Source: Lithospermum erythrorhizon (lineage: Eukaryota; Streptophyta; Magnoliopsida; Boraginales; Boraginaceae). Taken from it: 64,000 nt of DNA. Numbering within the stretch: the stretch's first letter is position 1; the number at the start of each line of letters is the position of its first letter. Shown here one piece after another: positions 51,796 through 63,114 of this stretch. Where the stretch lies: contig JADFUC010000954.1 of the NCBI GenBank assembly GCA_019722365.1, forward strand, positions 1,054,001 through 1,118,000, given 5' to 3'. The position numbers and the translations under genes were made by a program. The notes beneath the pieces are model-generated. The model was not told the origin of the DNA, ran no database searches, and worked only from the letters and a program-made list of their open reading frames with translations.

Positions 51796-51889
51796 CAACT
51801 CGTATCTCATAGCCGGACCTACCTTAAGCATGGTGGTGCAATCAACCCGTATCTCATAGGAAGACCTACCTTAAGCATGGTGGTACAAA
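51796..51889. repeat. 47-bp tandem duplication
   Basis: Two adjacent copies start CAACTCGTATCTCATAG (51796) and CAACCCGTATCTCATAG (51843) and share GACCTACCTTAAGCATGGTG. Confidence 0.85.
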
Positions 51890-52396
51890 TTGCACCACCA
51901 TATTTTTTTTAATAAATACCAGATCCCTATCACCAAGAAGACTCATCTCTACCGAAGAAGAAATAGAAAAGTACCGCCTAAAGTTCCTAGGATCGTTTTT
52001 AGAAAATGATACGGGTAGAGAATCCCTTATGATAGTTGGAATGTTACCTGTGGGTTTAGCGGGTTCACTGTCAGAACTAGCCATGCGTGGAAATCGAACC
52101 GTGTTCTGCGGATCCACGGGAGGGCGAACATTGGAAGCAGAAGGATGTATAACCGCCAAGGGCTTTGGGGAAATAGTCTTACCCGCCGTCTATCTAGTCT
52201 CCATGAGACCTTCAGCACCCACTTGACCAGCGACTTCTTGGATAACCTCCTGAAGAAGCACTTTATTCGCCCCAACAGACGTCCATAATCTAAAGAAAGC
52301 AAGGGTTTCTGGATCCATTCCTGTGATTGCCGAATCGGGTCGTGGGGGCGGAATGGGTGTAGAAGTATTACAGAGGCATTCCCTGACTTCTGACAT
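51866..52396 (-). pseudogene. Unrecognised 176-codon frame with one in-frame TAG
   Basis: Two open stretches on the minus strand (52396-52190 and 52159-51866) are in the same frame and would form one 176-codon sequence but for a TAG directly after LMETR. The first part contains MDPETLAFFRLW and a Val/Gln-rich helix (EVIQEVAGQVG); the second is Pro/Ser-rich (PPVDPQNTVRFPRMASSDSEP). I recognise no family. It lies within a repeat-like insertion and could be a fragment of a retrotransposon gag or an accessory protein. The lack of indels compared with the nearby copia elements is notable. Confidence 0.35.
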
Positions 52397-55300
52397 TTTT
52401 CGCTAGCCGATTAAACAGATTAGTGTTAAAATCAGAGAATCAAAAGGATCAAATGGGTGTTTATGAGAGAATATGAAGGGGCTCCAAGAACATTTAAAAT
52501 ATTGGGACAAAACTGTTCTTCATACCATAACCCTCAGTAACACCCACGAAGATTAATATTCAGAAAAGAAAAGAAAAACTCAAGAAAGATGCAATAAAAC
52601 GTATACCAAACACCCACAACCCCAAGATTTCATAAACCAAAGGAAGATTATAGCAAACCTTGAGGACACAGGTCGAAAATGGTCAAAGAAGTTTCGAGAA
52701 TGAGATGTTGATATCTTCAAGTCGAAGACTTCAAGAACATAAATAAACACCACTATTCAATATCTCAGGGAAAAATGAGAGAAGTATTGGAACCACTTGT
52801 GCTGAAAGTGAACTCATGCTTTATGGCTATGGTGGAAGACGTTTGGGAAGAAGAAGAAGACGAAAGGGCTGGGACAAGAAAGGGGTTTGGACACATAAAA
52901 AGAAAAGTACAAATTAAGTAAAGAAAGCATTGAGTAGTGCTTTTGGACCCAATGAGCAGGTACTCCTTTATTATGGATAGATGTAAATGTAGGGCCTGTG
53001 TCCCACCGAATGGATCCAGTTGGTAAGGAAACAAGGATTTAATAGGCGATTCTCACCCAATAAGTGGTTATTATCCAATAAGCGGTTATTATCCATAGAA
53101 CACTTTCAGATATTCTAGTGATGTTAACCTCCCAATTGAGGGACAATGATATATATAGATTTTAAAGGCTGGCCCAAGGCACGCTTGTAACCTGGGATAG
53201 CTTCATGGCGCAGTGCTCTTCTTGGGACATGAGAATGTCACAATCCTTAATTAAAGATCGCACTACGAATTCTCTCTACTGCCTATAAATACACGTAGAT
53301 AACCATACCTTTTTAATCGTTATTTTACTATTCATAAGATATCTATTAAATTCCAATACTAACTCGATCGTCAAATGCTGCGATCGCCTCCACAGCGCCC
53401 AACTTTCTCGCGCACTAATGATTTTATCAATCCTCAAGATATCATAAACTGCCTCTCCGGAAGACTCCAGAACAAGACGGTACGGTTAATCCCAAATCAG
53501 CCCCTCGTAAGAATCAAGTTTCCACTGTCTCGAATTAAATCGCGGCTCCCTTAAAATCGCTTCAAAGTCCATCAAATTTGTAATCCTAAAAAACTAGTGG
53601 ATCAGATTTATCACAACAATTATCGGCTGAAATCATTACTTTATGTCCTACAATTTATTATTATAAATCAGATAATGCGACCCATTATTTATCATCACGG
53701 GACAGAGCCTCATGTACTTTCTTTTGTATTTCAAGACACCATTAAATTTTTCTATATATATGAAGCAGAAAAAAATACAGTTTTTAAGTTCAATTTAGTA
53801 GTTTAGTATTTAATTTTAAACTTAGACATCATTGATCAAATTTGTCCGAGAGCAAAACACTATTACTTATTGTGTTTACTAAGCATTAATGTGACGTCTA
53901 CTTAGGAGTGTCATGACTTGTGAATCCTAATTTGTCTTATTAGTATAATTTCTCTACCCATGCCACATAAATAAAGAAAAGAAAACAATACATAGTAGTA
54001 GCATGAAATTCCTTACATCTTTAGAATTTATATAACTTTAAATTGAGTTTGGATTCGTTATCATTTCATGCAGTATTTTGTAAGTAGGTTAAAAAGCTGA
54101 ATCTTAAGACAATAGATGGCATGTTAAACTAGCAGGAGTTCTCATCACCATTGAGGTATATTGACCATTGTCTTTTCAAAGGGCGTCCATACATTAAGCT
54201 AATAGACCATCCCATTATAAGCTTCCGTGACAAAACCCAATGATAAACAATGTTTCTTATCACTTTACATGGACTAAGGGTCGCATCGCGTTGGTGTCCA
54301 ACATATCTTGAGTTGTTGGCTTTATATTCCAGGTGAACTATATTGTCCTTGCCATTTTATTAAAATTTAGATAATGTTAATAGTACTTTCATCTCAATTT
54401 AATTACAAAGTTTGGATTAATGACTTTGAAAAAAATTGAATTTGGCACTGCAATAATCTTATTCAAATAAAAATTAATTTCAAGATTTTGACATTCAAGT
54501 GATTGATATCTATAATCGAATAGTATGTATATTTTGATATAACTCAAACTTATGTCAATAACATATGATTGATTTAATTTGTTGAAAAATATTTTCGGTT
54601 AAATTGGGATGGAGAGAGTATAAATAATTTATATACATAGATTTATGACAAAATGGTGGCATAATATTTTTGTAGGAGAATGTTTTGAATAGTTATCGAT
54701 CAAAGCTACTCCTCACGACATGGTTGTGCATCATCAGTACATTTCAATCTTTTATTGTGGCTATTTCTATAGAAAGAAACATTACTGATTGGAACTGATT
54801 GGGATATCACACCATATCTATTCCTTACTGTGTAAGTTGAAACGATTTATTTATACATTTAACTCATATTTGAATTCATAAAATTATTTAGAGAGCTAAA
54901 TATGTTAAAATGACAAATTTGTTCAAAGTTGTGAGTTGTTATTACAATAATAATAACCTATTTTTATCCTTTTAGTTTTAAAATAAATGGACTCGTGAAA
55001 TCATATATATGATCAAGTAAAAAAATTATTATATAATCAAGTAAATTAAAATGAAAAAATATTAAAAATATTAATTAATTAATAACTTATGAATTTGTGA
55101 TTCTCTAATATATTTACTATGAAGACTTCAAATGTGTTTTTCAGGGAATAGTAGTGACAGGTATGCAACATATTATTTACAAGCATGGATCATTGAGAAA
55201 GAAGGACCAGTCTCTATGCTTCAACGACTCCATTGTCCTTTATGTTTACATTGATTGCTTCTGGAATTTGGTTGGTGGAGCTAACTAGTTTGGGGCAGGT

Positions 55301-55429
55301 AATTCATTTTGTTTACACTATTCGGTCATATTTTGATATCAAAATATACAAAACTCTTAGAAATCAAACAAACAAAAAAAAGTACAGAATAAACATGGAA
55401 ATGAAACTTGATGCAAGATGTCATCAAGA

Positions 55430-56340
55430 AAGCGCTATAATCCCATAACGCATAATTTACAATTAATAATAATTCGAATCCCGCCCAAAATACACATAAT
55501 GCCACGATCTTAAACCGTACTAACGATAATCAAGCAGATCAACACAATTGTTAATTACTAAGATCCATCTGTGATTTATACCCACTAATACGCATACTTA
55601 CAATAACAATGTTAATAAATTACGAAAAATTAAACATACACAAGATTTAACCCCTGCTTCACCCTCAATGCTGGTAGCTTAATCCAAATCAGATCCACTA
55701 ATAATCACCTAAAAATTGCTACAAGACTTCAAGAATCTTATTTTACCAATTGATTTAATACACTCAAATCTCTGTGAACAAAGATCTCTCAACGGCTGCT
55801 TTATCATGTATACGAAACCTCACCATAAAGTTTCCCTGAGAACTTTCAATCTCTCTGCGACTTCTATATTTTCATCCTCACCAAGCTTCCACACCCATGT
55901 TACACTATAATACTCATATATATACTACAAAAAGATCTTAATACCTAAAAACATAAACCAAATATGAAACATTTACTAAAAACGCCTCACCCTTTAAAAT
56001 AAAAAATATCCAGTTCCGTCGTGAGCAAGGCCGACCCAGTCGGGTCCCGATCATCTCCGAATCGTCTCACAAAACCAAATTCTCGAGGTCTAATTCCACT
56101 GCCCGACCTCCCCGAACTCCACCGCTATAAACCAATTCTATTTCACATTCCAAATGCAACCAAGATAGAGCAACTATTAGAAATGAGCTGCCAAAAAATC
56201 ACACTACCACCATCACTAAAACTTTAGAACGAAATTTGAAAATTTGACTAATATCTTTTATTTGTACTATACCTTTGGTTTTGACCGCTAATTTGTGCCA
56301 AGCTTTTGCAATTTCAAAATTAATCTAAAAGCGAGTGGCA
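55430..56340. repeat. Unclassified insertion in last WAT1 intron
   Basis: Less AT-rich block between exon 6 and exon 7, with a CG-rich centre at about 56020-56130 (GGTCCCGATCATCTCCG) that resembles TGTCCCGATCACCTCCC at about 46220 in copia element 3. This suggests a related LTR fragment or solo LTR. No coding domain. Borders are approximate. Confidence 0.35.
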
Positions 56341-56839
56341 ACTGAGGCGAATCAAGCGTTAACGCTTTTAAAACGTTATTCAGATACTCATTTTATTTAT
56401 CATGCTGAATTCGGTATTTAACCGAGGTAAAACATAACCGAAAATATCAAACAACGTAATTTATATAAATCGGCGTGAAACCATTTAATTTTAAATACAA
56501 AAAAATAACCCCATACGACTTAAAATTTAATATAAATTTACATAAATTCACCGAAATAAAACTAATTAATGGGGATTCACATAAGTTCACCCAATAAAAA
56601 CGGGCCACAAAACAACTCCATCAATATATATATTAAACATTCCATGAATCCTCCTGACAAGAACCTACAACCCTTGAATTTATTGAAATTGGATTCTTGA
56701 TACTAATAATAACTTCATCATTCCTGTATGCAGCATTTTGGGAGCTCTTTTTCTAGTTGGTGGGCTCTGTTGTGTGCTATGGGGCAAGAGCAAAGAGAAA
56801 GAAAGAAAACAATTGACTGATTCTGAACAAGAATCTTGA

Positions 56840-57945
56840 TGCTTTTTAGGTCGAGCCTTCAAAACCAGATGAGATTGAAAGGTGTTTAGTTGATGCAAGC
56901 TTTCAGATTTCAAGATCTCAAATTTAAAGTAACCATGGAAATTGGGAGATGGAGTTAAACAACATATATCAACTAATCTGTCTCATAATCAGTGCTGCGA
57001 GATCATCCGTCCTATACTGTGCCTCAAATTCTGATAGAGAGACGTGTTATATTACTATAGGATATTAAAATAGTGGAATTCAAATTATTTTTAAAAACAA
57101 TACAATTGTCACATTCTTCTAAAAAATCATTATTGTTAATTGACACACATAAATTGGGTTAATTTCATCTAGCTCCCCAGTATTTTGCCGTCTCAAAATT
57201 ATAGTGATATTTTCGATTTTCAGACTATTTCATAAGCAACTGACTGCAATATTTTTCAGATGCTAAGTATATATAATAATTCCCATGAAACTATATCAAT
57301 AAAAAATACATTGCTATTCTTTCCATTGATATAATTTTTATCAAATATTATACAACACAAATAAAAATATTTATTGGCCAAAAGCTCAATTTATTTCAAG
57401 TGCTCAAAATGCCCCTATAATTTTGGGACTAAGGAATATGCACAATTTCAGTTTGTATCCTCTTTGTCCGTTTTCAGGTGTTTTTTAACTTAATTGCCAA
57501 AGTTTTAACTTCGACCTATATCCTTACAACGAAATAGTTTAACCACTATATCAAACCTCCATTCTTCATGTCAGTTTTCAATGTTACTTTTAAGGGAAAA
57601 CCAATGCCTAAATGATAAATTCTGCTTATAATAAGATTACGGTCAATTGTTGGTCAATAATATTTACAACTGTAGCCAAGAGGCTATAGGCAAATCACTA
57701 ATCAACTTAAACCTAACAAAACTTAAATTTAATATAATAGGTTCAATACTCGAATCGGACTCGTGTCTTAATGTTACTCGTCCAATATTCTAATACTAAA
57801 TGGCCACAAAAAATTAAATCAAACAAAATGTTGATGCAATTGAAAAGCTTTTGTGTCATAATATGGGTAGTCTTACCTTGTTGGTACATATCGAGCTGAA
57901 AAAAACTTCTTGTATCGAATTATAAAACTTAGAGAGGAAAACAAT
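56840..57945. other. Intergenic DNA between WAT1 and CAX pseudogenes
   Basis: AT-rich; no gene or clear repeat recognised. Confidence 0.45.
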
Positions 57946-58130
57946 TACTCCATTCATCCCAATTTGTATATTCACTTTGATTTTGTACAAATTTTTAGAA
58001 AATTTCAAACTCATCTCACAAAATTCATTTTTCCTCCACTTTTTCATACTATATTTGGTAAAAATGAAATCAATAATAGGATTTCCATTTTGGAAAAATG
58101 GAACAAACAATTTGAGATGAAAGGAATATA
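57946..58130. mobile_element. Stowaway-like MITE
   Basis: Left end TACTCCATTCATCCCAATTTG; the complement of the right end reads TATATTCCTTTCATCTCAAATTG, an imperfect terminal inverted repeat. About 185 bp, no coding capacity. Confidence 0.55.
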
Positions 58131-60809
58131 TCAACTTGAAACAAATTAAACTAAGAAAATGATTAAATATGATTGAACAAACCACACATATCTCCATTCA
58201 TTTATTTTGACTTAACACAAGTAAACATTCCATCAATTTATTCGACTTAGATACAAACAACTTTTATGCTTGCACTAATCTTTGCACTAATCTTCACACA
58301 CTAATGATGAGCAAATGACCATCCATTTTCAATGGAGCTCTTGTACATCTCATTTAAAATCGGAATCCAGTATTTCATTGAAGTCACACGAGGGAAACTC
58401 TTTGTAGACAATGTGACGCAACAATTGTGTATGGACACACCATTGTTGTAGAAAATCATCATATCAATGAAAGAATAAAGATCCATCTAATATGTGAAAC
58501 ATATTATTCTCTCCAAATTGATGCAAATACTCTGCAAAAATGAAATTATAATTACTTAACAACTTCTCAATTTAAAAAATAAAAAAGTTATTGATAATAG
58601 ACACTTGTGTACTAAATTTTGGGATTTCCTTTACCTGATGATGGAGGTCTTAAGGTGATCTTATATTTTTACCTACAAACGAACCAATAGAAAGTGAGTA
58701 CTAAAATTTTTCACTTAATGAACATATAAGTTGTAAGAAAATATTGGTCACCTTGTGGTTCATCGTACACAAAAAAGCTAGCAGCAATGACAAAATAACA
58801 TAATAGAAGAACTAGGCCTTTCATGTAGTGTGATGTTCCATCTTGTAATATTCACACATCTAATTAGATTGTATAAACAGAGGAAAGCCTCAATATATAA
58901 TCTTGTTAATTCTACTACTACTACTATAATGTTAGTTTTTTCTTGAATTCGATCATTTGCATTGGAAGGACTCAAACCTAAATTTCATCATTACGAGTAA
59001 TATCTCGTGGCCATTAGACTAACGTTATAAATCAATTAGTTGTTTAAACAAAATGGAAGACAGAACACTTACTTGTAAAGTGAAGGCTGTGACTATAATA
59101 GCCAAAGAAAGAGAGCCAATTCCCAGGAGGCCAAAGTCAAGATCCATTGGAAGACCAATAATCCAAGCAACAATGGCTGTTAAGGGAACCTACCAAGTAG
59201 AAATGCATATGGTAACTAGATTTGTCATTGAAATGTTGATAAAATTCAATTATCTTAAAGTTATGCATTATAAGATTCTAACCACAAACACATCAATTTG
59301 AGTTGCTGAGCCCAAAGCAACACCGAGAGAAATATCCTGTAATTTCAAAAGTAACTTCTATGTTAGCCACAAAACAATACATTTGTTCTTTTTAAATCGT
59401 GTTTTATATTTTGTGTGATAATCATCCTTTATTAAAATCATGACAATTTGACAAGTATCTATTTAGCTTCATAGATGAATTTAAATTTTAAAATTTAAAA
59501 CTGTCTCTTATCATAATCTTACATAAGTATAACGGACGATCAAATAACATTTAAAAAAAAATTGTAAGTACTAATGTACTAAGACTATGTATAATAGCGT
59601 TTGATTGAATTGAATCAGACGCACACTGGAGTCCAATTAGTTGTCTTATTTTTGCATTCTTCATGAAAGAGAAATGCATTGTCCGAAATCTTAAGACAGT
59701 ACATTCTTGCATGGGTTGAGTTTGTGTCAGGCACATCTATTTTAGTTTTCATTTTATTTTTTCTTTTTCATTCATCTTTTACTTATTTATTGATTTACAA
59801 TTTGTTATTTAATATTCTTATTTAAATAAAATTACCATATCTCTTTAAAAAAATTATTTAAAAAACAAGACCAACTTTATATATTTTATTCAATAATTTA
59901 AGAAAAAATTCTAAAATTTTAATTAAATATAATCTGCGAAATGATATCGAAAGTAATTTACGATCCAAATACATAATCAATAAATATTAATCGGCTGACA
60001 AATCGAAAAGTTCGCGCTTATTTGGGCTTATGCCAAGCGAGAGATGACATGACATGTAAGATAAATTGTATGAAATATATAGCCTAACCAATTTGTTTTT
60101 GAAAGCAAATATAATAGCTCCATACCTAAAAGTATTTCCAACAATTGCAGCAAATCACACTTATAAAGCTAACAGAGAGGCCCCAACTCTTGGAAGCATC
60201 CTATGAGAAAAATGTTCATTAAATCATATGTTAGTAAATTTAATGCAATTTTGAAGATAGTAACGATGTAGCCAATACGAAGTATTATTTTACCTCAATT
60301 GTCCCAACAATATATTCAGACAAAATAGCAATAATGATGGTCATCCCAACTAACCAAGCAAACCCACTCCAAAAACAAATTACTGGTGTTTCATCAGAAG
60401 TGTCATCATCTCCTTCTTCTTCTTCTTGTAACAAAAACAGATTCAGAATAATAATGAATCAGACATCCCTGGTAAAATCATATTGCAAACAAATTGAAAA
60501 AGAAAATATTCGACCACATATCCATAATTTTCCTCAGTGTTTGAATTACCTGTTAAACACTTACACTTTAAAATGTATCCAGACAAAGTGTATGAGCCAC
60601 GTGGGAATCACGAAACTGGGCCTCAAGAATGCAAGATCCGTCTGTAGCTGGCCCCTCGTGAAGTTTCATTCATCAAGAAATTGGCCCTCATGTCAGCTTA
60701 TATCTAAGGCCAAGAAATCTGGTCCCTAAATTACCACCTCCGATATAATTTAATCCATTTTGCTAATTTTTGGGGTCAAATACAAATTTTGAAGAGTTTG
60801 GCATATATA

Positions 60810-61655
60810 AAGCTATAATATCGCATAAATCTGCCTCAAGTAATTGCACTAATTCGCTCATTTCCGGCCCCTTATAAGATGTTTCAATATAATATTAATT
60901 TGAAATAATTTAATATATTAATATTGAGTGTCATATTTTATTATATGTTTATTATCCTCTATATTTATTATGAAATATTCAATACTTTTTTACTATACAT
61001 CAAATATATCAATCATATACATATATATAAACAAGTTAAAGTACATTTATAATATTAATTTATTTAATGTAACCTATATAAATCTATATAATATAGTAAA
61101 TAAATATATATTACCCGATATATTGTTGAATGCTGATTCTCAGTGTTATATACACCAACAAAATCACATCATTCTGTAATAAATACTTAAGTGACCATTT
61201 TACATTCTGACATGCATTAAATATTTAGTAATTCATTCATGCTAATCTAATACACATTAAATATTTATTATAGAATGATGTGATTTTATTGGTGTATATA
61301 TATCTTCAAATTCGAAAGCATTCAATAAATATAATATCAAATTATTATATATTTGTTTTATATATTATATAATCACTAATTTTATATAGGTTACATTAAA
61401 TAAATTAATATTATAGAATGTACTTTTTAATTTGTTTATATAATCAATATATATATATGATTGATATATTTGATGTATAGTAAAAAAAATTATTGAATAT
61501 ATCATAATAAATATAGATGATAATAAACTTATAATAAAATATATTAATTTATTTCCAAAGTTAATATATTAAATATCAAATTAATATTATATTAATTATT
61601 TTAAAATATTTAATTTTAAGATATATCTTAAAATCTAATCTGCGATATTAAGCCA
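60810..61655. repeat. Long imperfect inverted repeat (foldback element) in CAX intron
   Basis: The left arm (about 60810-61188) and right arm (about 61259-61655) are reverse complements over most of their length. Examples: ACACCAACAAAATCACATCA at 61153 pairs with TGATGTGATTTTATTGGTGT at 61278; TTTACTATACATCAAATATA at 60989 pairs with its complement near 61465; TTAATGTAACCTATATA at 61064 pairs with TATATAGGTTACATTAA at 61384. The spacer is about 70 bp. No transposase. The arms are highly AT-rich and well matched, so RNA across this intron could fold into a hairpin of about 350 base pairs. Confidence 0.85.
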
Positions 61656-62901
61656 AATATTATACTAAAAGTAATTATATTAAAGTGTTGGGGTGGACCA
61701 AACGGTAACCATTTGTACACCAATGCACTCATTTTTGCAACGTTACAACTTATAACACACAAAGTTCTTCAAAATTATATTTTAACCCTAAAAATGAGCA
61801 AAACCGTTAAATTATAACGGAAGAGTTAATTTAGAGACCATTTCATAATTCGATGTATTACCTACGACCAAACCGCAAATCTGACACCCATTTACCTAAT
61901 TATTTCAAGAATTATCTCTACGTAATACGGAGTAAATATTTCTCATGACACAAAGTATATAAAGAATTTAGGGTTAATGGCACGCTCAATCATACATGAT
62001 TTAAAACGTTCACCATTCGATCACACATACTTCAAAATAACCTTTTATTATTATTGCTTAAAAGTATCCACTCTAAGATTTTCATAATCCATGTTAAATC
62101 TGCTTCTACGCAAATCACTGCGATAAATTTAATTTTTACTTTTTAATTATGATTTATTTTTTATAATATTTGTATATTATTTAAATAGGCCCAAATATGA
62201 ATTTGTTGTCCCGAAATTTTATTAAAATTGAAAAATTGCCTTAAAAATGAGGTTTGAACAATTTTACCCATGTTAATTTGACCTAGAAGTCAAACTTAAT
62301 TTTCTTTATAATGAAAGTACCATATGGGACACTTTTTGAAACATATATGATCTCAAAATTATTTATATAATTTTGCATGAAATTCTCATGTTAATCAAAT
62401 GAAAATATTTGTGCATCCACAATTTTTTATAAATATGCTTCAAAATACGGAGTTAATTGCTAATATAGTTCTAGATGGTATGACTCTAGCCTCGTATAAT
62501 TTAGTATCAGATGGTGGTACTGTTGCAGATTAGTCCTGAAAGTGGTACAAATGTTGCAGTATGGTCTTCGAAAGTGATAAATATTACACATTCGTCCCTA
62601 TTTCGGACGTCCAAACAGGGACGAAGATACAACATTCGTCACTTTTGGGACTATACTACAACATATATAACAATATCGGAGATTAGATTGTTATAGTGCC
62701 ACTAACAAGGACCTAATTGCACCAAATCACACTATCCGAAACTATATTACCAATTAACTCTCAAAATATACTTAAAATAAACATGTATTGTATGTGATAT
62801 GTATAAACCACGTATTATTCACCTTATTTTACAATAAATTAAATAACGGATTATAGTCGTGTAATAAACGAACCACTTGTAGTGGAGATAAAGTTGCTTA
62901 C
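61656..62901. other. CAX intron DNA, no further feature
   Basis: AT-rich intron sequence. Short direct similarity between segments at about 62460-62700 (repeated GTGGTAC and ATGTTGCAGTATGG-like stretches) suggests a small repeat, not resolved. Confidence 0.35.
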
Positions 62902-63114
62902 TTCTTCTGCTTCAAACAATTGACGATGAGTCCAAAGCTGGAAAATAAGATAGCCAAAGTATGCTATGATCATGAAGATGCAACTAACTCTTGACAATAG
63001 AAGTGTTGCATTTGACGTCGAAGATTCAGAACTTTCGGAATATCGAAATAGCAAAGGCAGTGCATGACACAATAATCCCAAGAGTAAAAGGATCGAATTC
63101 ACATCTGCCTGCCT

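Larger units (their letters stand above)
51130..53600. repeat. Unclassified insertion in WAT1 intron 3
   Basis: Between exon 3 and the AT-rich DNA before exon 4 lies a block of different base composition. It begins around GGCGGCCAAGACATCC (51147), includes a C-rich tract, a 47-bp tandem repeat, a minus-strand frame, and an 18-bp repeat (CCAATAAGTGGTTATTAT at 53057 and its variant at 53075). I could not find terminal repeats or a transposase, so the class is open. Confidence 0.45.
43363..56839 (+). pseudogene. WAT1-related (EamA) transporter gene, disrupted and expanded
   Basis: Seven exon pieces follow the WAT1/nodulin-21 order. Exon 1, 43363-43544 (MAETKSYFTYL..., SIFLAPIAIFCEW); exon 2, 50683-50742 (HPLSFIIFVKLFLLALVG); exon 3, 50852-50968 (DVHGVAVKYTGPTLAAATTN); these three are clean with matching phases. 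Exon 4, about 54090-54332, is frame-shifted and has TGA where NISW is expected. Exon 5, 54676-54831, encodes SKLLLTTWLCIISTFQSF but then a stop. Exon 6, 55145-55298 (GIVVTG, then TYYLQAWIIEKEGPV and SFMFTLIASGIW), changes frame twice. Exon 7, 56734-56839 (ILGALFLVGGLCCVLWGKSKEK), is clean. Intact relatives are multi-pass membrane transporters of about 350-400 residues, WAT1 itself exporting auxin from the vacuole. This copy cannot yield a full protein unless exons 4-6 are misassembled. Confidence 0.88.
58711..63114 (-). pseudogene. CAX-type vacuolar cation/proton exchanger, 3' part, decayed
   Basis: Six exon pieces on the minus strand match CAX proteins in order. 63114-62902: RQADVNSILLLLGLLCH..., RVSCIFMIIAYFGYLIFQLW. 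60424-60294: [12 protein letters not shown] acidic loop and [17 protein letters not shown]. 60200-60089: DASKSWGLSVSFISVI, then GAIIFAFKNKL. 59336-59283: DISLGVALGSATQIDVFV. 59189-59073: [23 protein letters not shown]... 58841-58711: [27 protein letters not shown] antiporters move calcium into vacuoles in exchange for protons and need two GNxxE helices. Here the second, expected as GNAAEHAGAI, reads GNTFRYGAI, so its glutamate is gone, and a 2-base loss just before shifts the frame. The junction between the first two pieces is out of phase and the last exon lacks one base at its acceptor. The N-terminal half (first GNxxE) would lie beyond 64000 or is lost. Confidence 0.82.

Noticed and set aside
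60334..60729. 131-codon frame on the plus strand
   Set aside because: Its first part is antisense to a CAX exon; the rest has no similarity.
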